From Candidatus Solincola jinzensis (GTDB lineage: Bacteria > Actinomycetota > Geothermincolia > Geothermincolales > RBG-13-55-18), in contig JACVJG010000126.1 of the NCBI GenBank assembly GCA_015711875.1, positions 1-7,371 of the forward strand: a stretch of DNA of 7,371 nucleotides, written 5' to 3'. The notes beneath the pieces are model-generated. The model had not been told where the DNA came from and searched no databases. It saw only the letters and a list, made by a program, of their open reading frames with translations. Made by a program: the position numbers and the translations under genes. The first letter of the stretch is position 1. Each line of letters starts with the position of its first letter. Of the stretch, positions 6,093 to 7,371 are shown one piece after another.

Positions 6093-6866
6093 TTGGCCAC
6101 CTTCAAGGATGAGGCCATCGTACTCAGGGCTTTCGACCTCGGCGAGGCCGACCGCGTTCTCTCCCTCATCACCCTGGAACACGGCCTGCGCCGCGCCGTG
6201 GCCAAGGGGGTCAAGCGCACCAAGAGCAGATTCGGAGGGCGCCTGGAGCCCTTCACGCAGGTGTTCGCGGTGCTGCACGAAGGCAGGAGCCTGGACACGG
6301 TGGTGCAGGCGGAGATGCTGCGTCCCCATGCCGCGTTGCGCGGCGACTACTTCAAGTTCCTGTACGGAGAGGCCATGCTGGAGCTCATCGAGAAGTCGCT
6401 GCAGGAACGCCAGGAGGTGCCACGGCTTTTCGATATCCTGCGCGTGACCCTGGACGTGCTCGATGGCGAGGTGCGCGATCCCCGCCTGCTCCTGGCGGCC
6501 TTCGCCCTCAAAGTATGCGCGCTCATCGGATATCGTCCCCACCTCCATTGCTGCCTGCACTGCGGGCGCGAGATCGGCGGCAGGGGAACCCTTCACCTCG
6601 ACCTCGCGGGAGGAGGCACGGTCTGTCCGCGTTGCCGACCGCCCACCGGAGATACCCTTTCCCTCAGCCCGGAGGGACTGGCGCTCATGCGCGAGCTGTT
6701 GCGAGAGGAGATGGCCGCTGTGGCGCGCATGGAAAGCGGGCGGAGCGGTTCCTGGCAAGCCCTTTCAGCATCCCTCCGCCTCGCTGAAGGTTTCCTGGAG
6801 CGCCCCCTCAGATCCCGGCAGGTGATCATGCGCCAACGGGAGGAGAAAGCGAGGACCCTGTCCTGA
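6093..6866 (+). CDS. recO: DNA repair protein RecO
   Basis: The protein has 257 residues, typical of the family. An N-terminal OB fold (about 1-80) carries EAIVLRAFDLGEADRVLSL, AVAKGVKRTKSRFGG and LEPFTQV. An all-helical domain follows. A four-cysteine zinc site lies in the C-terminal half: C154/C157 (CLHCG) and C178/C181 (CPRC). RecO binds single-stranded DNA and works with RecR to load RecA at gaps. The start is TTG at 6093-6095: homology begins right there and no in-frame ATG or GTG fits better. AGGAGG inside the end of uppS (6075-6080) is 12 nt away, longer than ideal, so expression may be modest or coupled to uppS translation. An intrinsic terminator follows at 6919-6946. Confidence 0.96.
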   Translation: MATFKDEAIVLRAFDLGEADRVLSLITLEHGLRRAVAKGVKRTKSRFGGRLEPFTQVFAVLHEGRSLDTVVQAEMLRPHAALRGDYFKFLYGEAMLELIEKSLQERQEVPRLFDILRVTLDVLDGEVRDPRLLLAAFALKVCALIGYRPHLHCCLHCGREIGGRGTLHLDLAGGGTVCPRCRPPTGDTLSLSPEGLALMRELLREEMAAVARMESGRSGSWQALSASLRLAEGFLERPLRSRQVIMRQREEKARTLS

Positions 6867-6918
6867 AAAAGGGCGAGCGGGACGCCCCCTCCATGCGGTC
6901 AGGCGCCCGCAAACCCTC

Positions 6919-6946
6919 AAAGCCCGTGGCCGCGCCAAGGCTTTTT
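6919..6946 (+). terminator. intrinsic terminator of the uppS-recO operon
   Basis: AAAGCC (6919-6924) pairs with GGCTTT (6939-6944), and inside it TGGC (6927-6930) pairs with GCCA (6934-6937) around a 3-nt loop. Only a small CG/A internal loop interrupts the stem. The 3' arm runs into five consecutive T residues (6942-6946). It lies 52 nt after the recO stop. Confidence 0.65.
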
Positions 6947-7180
6947 GCCCCCTGCCGGATGATTATAGACCCCTCACACACCCCTCACACCATGATGATC
7001 ATTTCACCGCCCTCGCCATTTCCACCTAAGGTCTCGCGGCGGAAAACCTCGTCCCTCGCCGAAAGCCCCCGATATGTCAACGGCGAAACGCCAGGGCATC
7101 CATGTCCACCGGGCGGTAGCGGGGCGCATGGACCCGCCGCCGGGCATTCGGATCAAGGCGGAAAACCCCAGGTAGATTAC
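6947..7180. other. noncoding interval between the recO terminator and the right-hand promoter
   Basis: No supported gene is seen. CCCTCACAC occurs twice (6971-6979 and 6982-6990), next to the palindrome ATGATCAT (6995-7002). The frame 6893-7186 on the plus strand is Pro/Ser-rich with no motif and spans the terminator, so it is not called. A symmetric stem-loop is possible at about 7114-7143 (CGG-CGGG pairing with CCCG-CCG). Confidence 0.5.
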
Positions 7181-7182
7181 TA

Positions 7183-7211
7183 TTGACGCACTAATACTAC
7201 AGTGGTAGTAT
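7183..7211 (+). promoter_or_regulatory. strong sigma-70-type promoter
   Basis: TTGACG (7183-7188) and TAGTAT (7206-7211) are spaced exactly 17 nt apart in an AT-rich island that contrasts with its GC-rich surroundings. The start site would fall near 7218, at the beginning of the structured segment that follows. Confidence 0.7.
7194..7211 (+). promoter_or_regulatory. operator-like dyad overlapping the promoter, BlaI/MecI-like
   Basis: ATACTAC (7194-7200) and GTAGTAT (7205-7211) are exact complements separated by 4 nt, filling the spacer and the whole -10 box. From memory, the mec/bla operators bound by BlaI/MecI winged-helix repressors have the same TACTAC-N4-GTAGTA architecture. A repressor bound here would block RNA polymerase. 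Which protein binds is inference; no repressor gene lies in the window. Confidence 0.55.
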
Positions 7212-7215
7212 AAGG

Positions 7216-7360
7216 GTGACCCCAAGGAGCTGGAGGTGAGGCCAGCGGGGGCGACCGGAGAGAGGAGCCGGAAGGCGAAAGCCGGAAGGGGAGGCTCGAT
7301 GGGAGTTCTCGAGGAAGCGCCAAAGGTTACTTGGGGTCACTCCTTTCCGCAAGGGCTTTT
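7216..7360 (+). ncRNA. candidate structured leader or small RNA
   Basis: The segment directly after the promoter can form nested helices. GTGACCCCAAG (7216-7226) pairs perfectly with CTTGGGGTCAC (7330-7340). Inside are GCTGG/CCAGC (7229-7233 with 7242-7246), GGCG/CGCC (7250-7253 with 7318-7321), GAGCC/GGCTC (7265-7269 with 7293-7297), and a GGC-GAAA-GCC tetraloop hairpin (7274-7283). A weak stem CCTT/AAGG (7342-7354) followed by four T residues (7357-7360) could end a short transcript. I cannot match it to a known class: it is not SRP RNA, RNase P RNA, tmRNA or a riboswitch consensus I know. It competes with the reading that 7299 onward is coding. Confidence 0.4.
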
Positions 7361-7371
7361 CCACCTCATGC
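7299..7371 (+). CDS. possible start of an unidentified gene, cut by the window edge
   Basis: An ATG at 7299-7301 opens a frame of 24 codons that continues past the right edge (MGVLEEAPKVTWGHSFPQGL, then FHLM). AGGGGAGG (7287-7294) ends 4 nt before it, an acceptable ribosome-binding site. The promoter at 7183-7211 would give a leader of about 80 nt. Third-position GC looks lower than in the neighbouring genes and no family can be named from so few residues. If real, its ribosome-binding site would be partly buried in the GAGCC/GGCTC helix. Confidence 0.35.
   Translation, partial: MGVLEEAPKVTWGHSFPQGLFHLM

Noticed and set aside
5222..6298. A 358-codon minus-strand frame opposite uppS and recO
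   Set aside because: No motif or ribosome-binding site; the plus strand carries complete UppS and RecO signatures.
6962..6967. TATAAT on the minus strand after recO
   Set aside because: No -35 element at an acceptable distance, and a transcript would run antisense into recO with no gene to serve.
6971..6990. CCCTCACAC direct repeat as a mobile-element end or CRISPR
   Set aside because: Only two 9-nt copies, no spacer array, no transposase; too short to mean more than chance.
6893..7186. A 97-codon plus-strand frame after recO
   Set aside because: It runs through the terminator stem, is Pro/Ser-rich and has no family features.
7265..7297. Group II intron domain V resemblance (GAGCC..GAAA..GGCTC)
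   Set aside because: The catalytic AGC/bulge arrangement and 34-nt pairing pattern do not match, and no intron protein or splice boundary is seen.
7295..7346. Fluoride riboswitch (crcB-type) resemblance, because GATGG-GAGTTC and a downstream ACTCC occur
   Set aside because: The loop is too long, the characteristic A-rich linker and the GCTGATG segment are missing, and the pairing order does not fit the known pseudoknot.

Overview
The window is GC-rich bacterial DNA, densely packed with genes on both strands and with Arg/Glu-rich proteins. The gene set is a stand-alone acyl carrier protein followed by a pair of iron-sulfur proteins related to 2-hydroxyacyl-CoA dehydratase activators, an ECF sigma factor, and a uppS-recO pair. 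Together with the base composition, this suggests an anaerobic or thermophilic Gram-positive lineage, either a deep-branching Actinomycetota or a high-GC clostridial relative. That placement is an inference; no marker gene here settles it. I see no rRNA, tRNA, CRISPR array, transposase or phage gene.

Layout. Minus strand, from right to left: (i) an ECF sigma factor (4124-4717) overlapping by 4 nt a one-pass membrane protein (3813-4127); (ii) an operon of acyl carrier protein (3092-3337), a COG3580/DUF2229-type protein (2034-3023, possibly starting at 3095) and a COG3581-type protein (925-2037), with a good promoter in front of the carrier protein gene; (iii) the N-terminal third or less of a P2-type cation-transporting ATPase that runs off the left edge (1-570). 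Plus strand: a promoter (4961-4989), a 79-residue four-cysteine protein (5076-5315), uppS (5348-6085), recO (6093-6866) and an intrinsic terminator (6919-6946). The right end carries a second strong plus-strand promoter (7183-7211). It is overlaid by a perfect 7+7 dyad that resembles BlaI/MecI-family operators. A transcript from it would begin with a segment that can fold into a nested structure closed by an 11-bp helix (7216-7226 with 7330-7340). An open frame starting at 7299 with a ribosome-binding site lies inside that same segment.

How the parts may work together. UppS makes the lipid carrier for cell-wall synthesis and RecO acts in recombinational repair; such housekeeping genes are often neighbours. 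The sigma factor and its membrane partner form a probable signalling pair. The carrier protein plus the two cysteine-bearing proteins form a translationally linked set whose joint biochemistry is not established. The ATP-hydrolysing ASKHA subunit that normally partners this protein class is absent from the window. The two most interesting items are this carrier-protein operon and the structured, operator-controlled leader or small RNA at the right edge.
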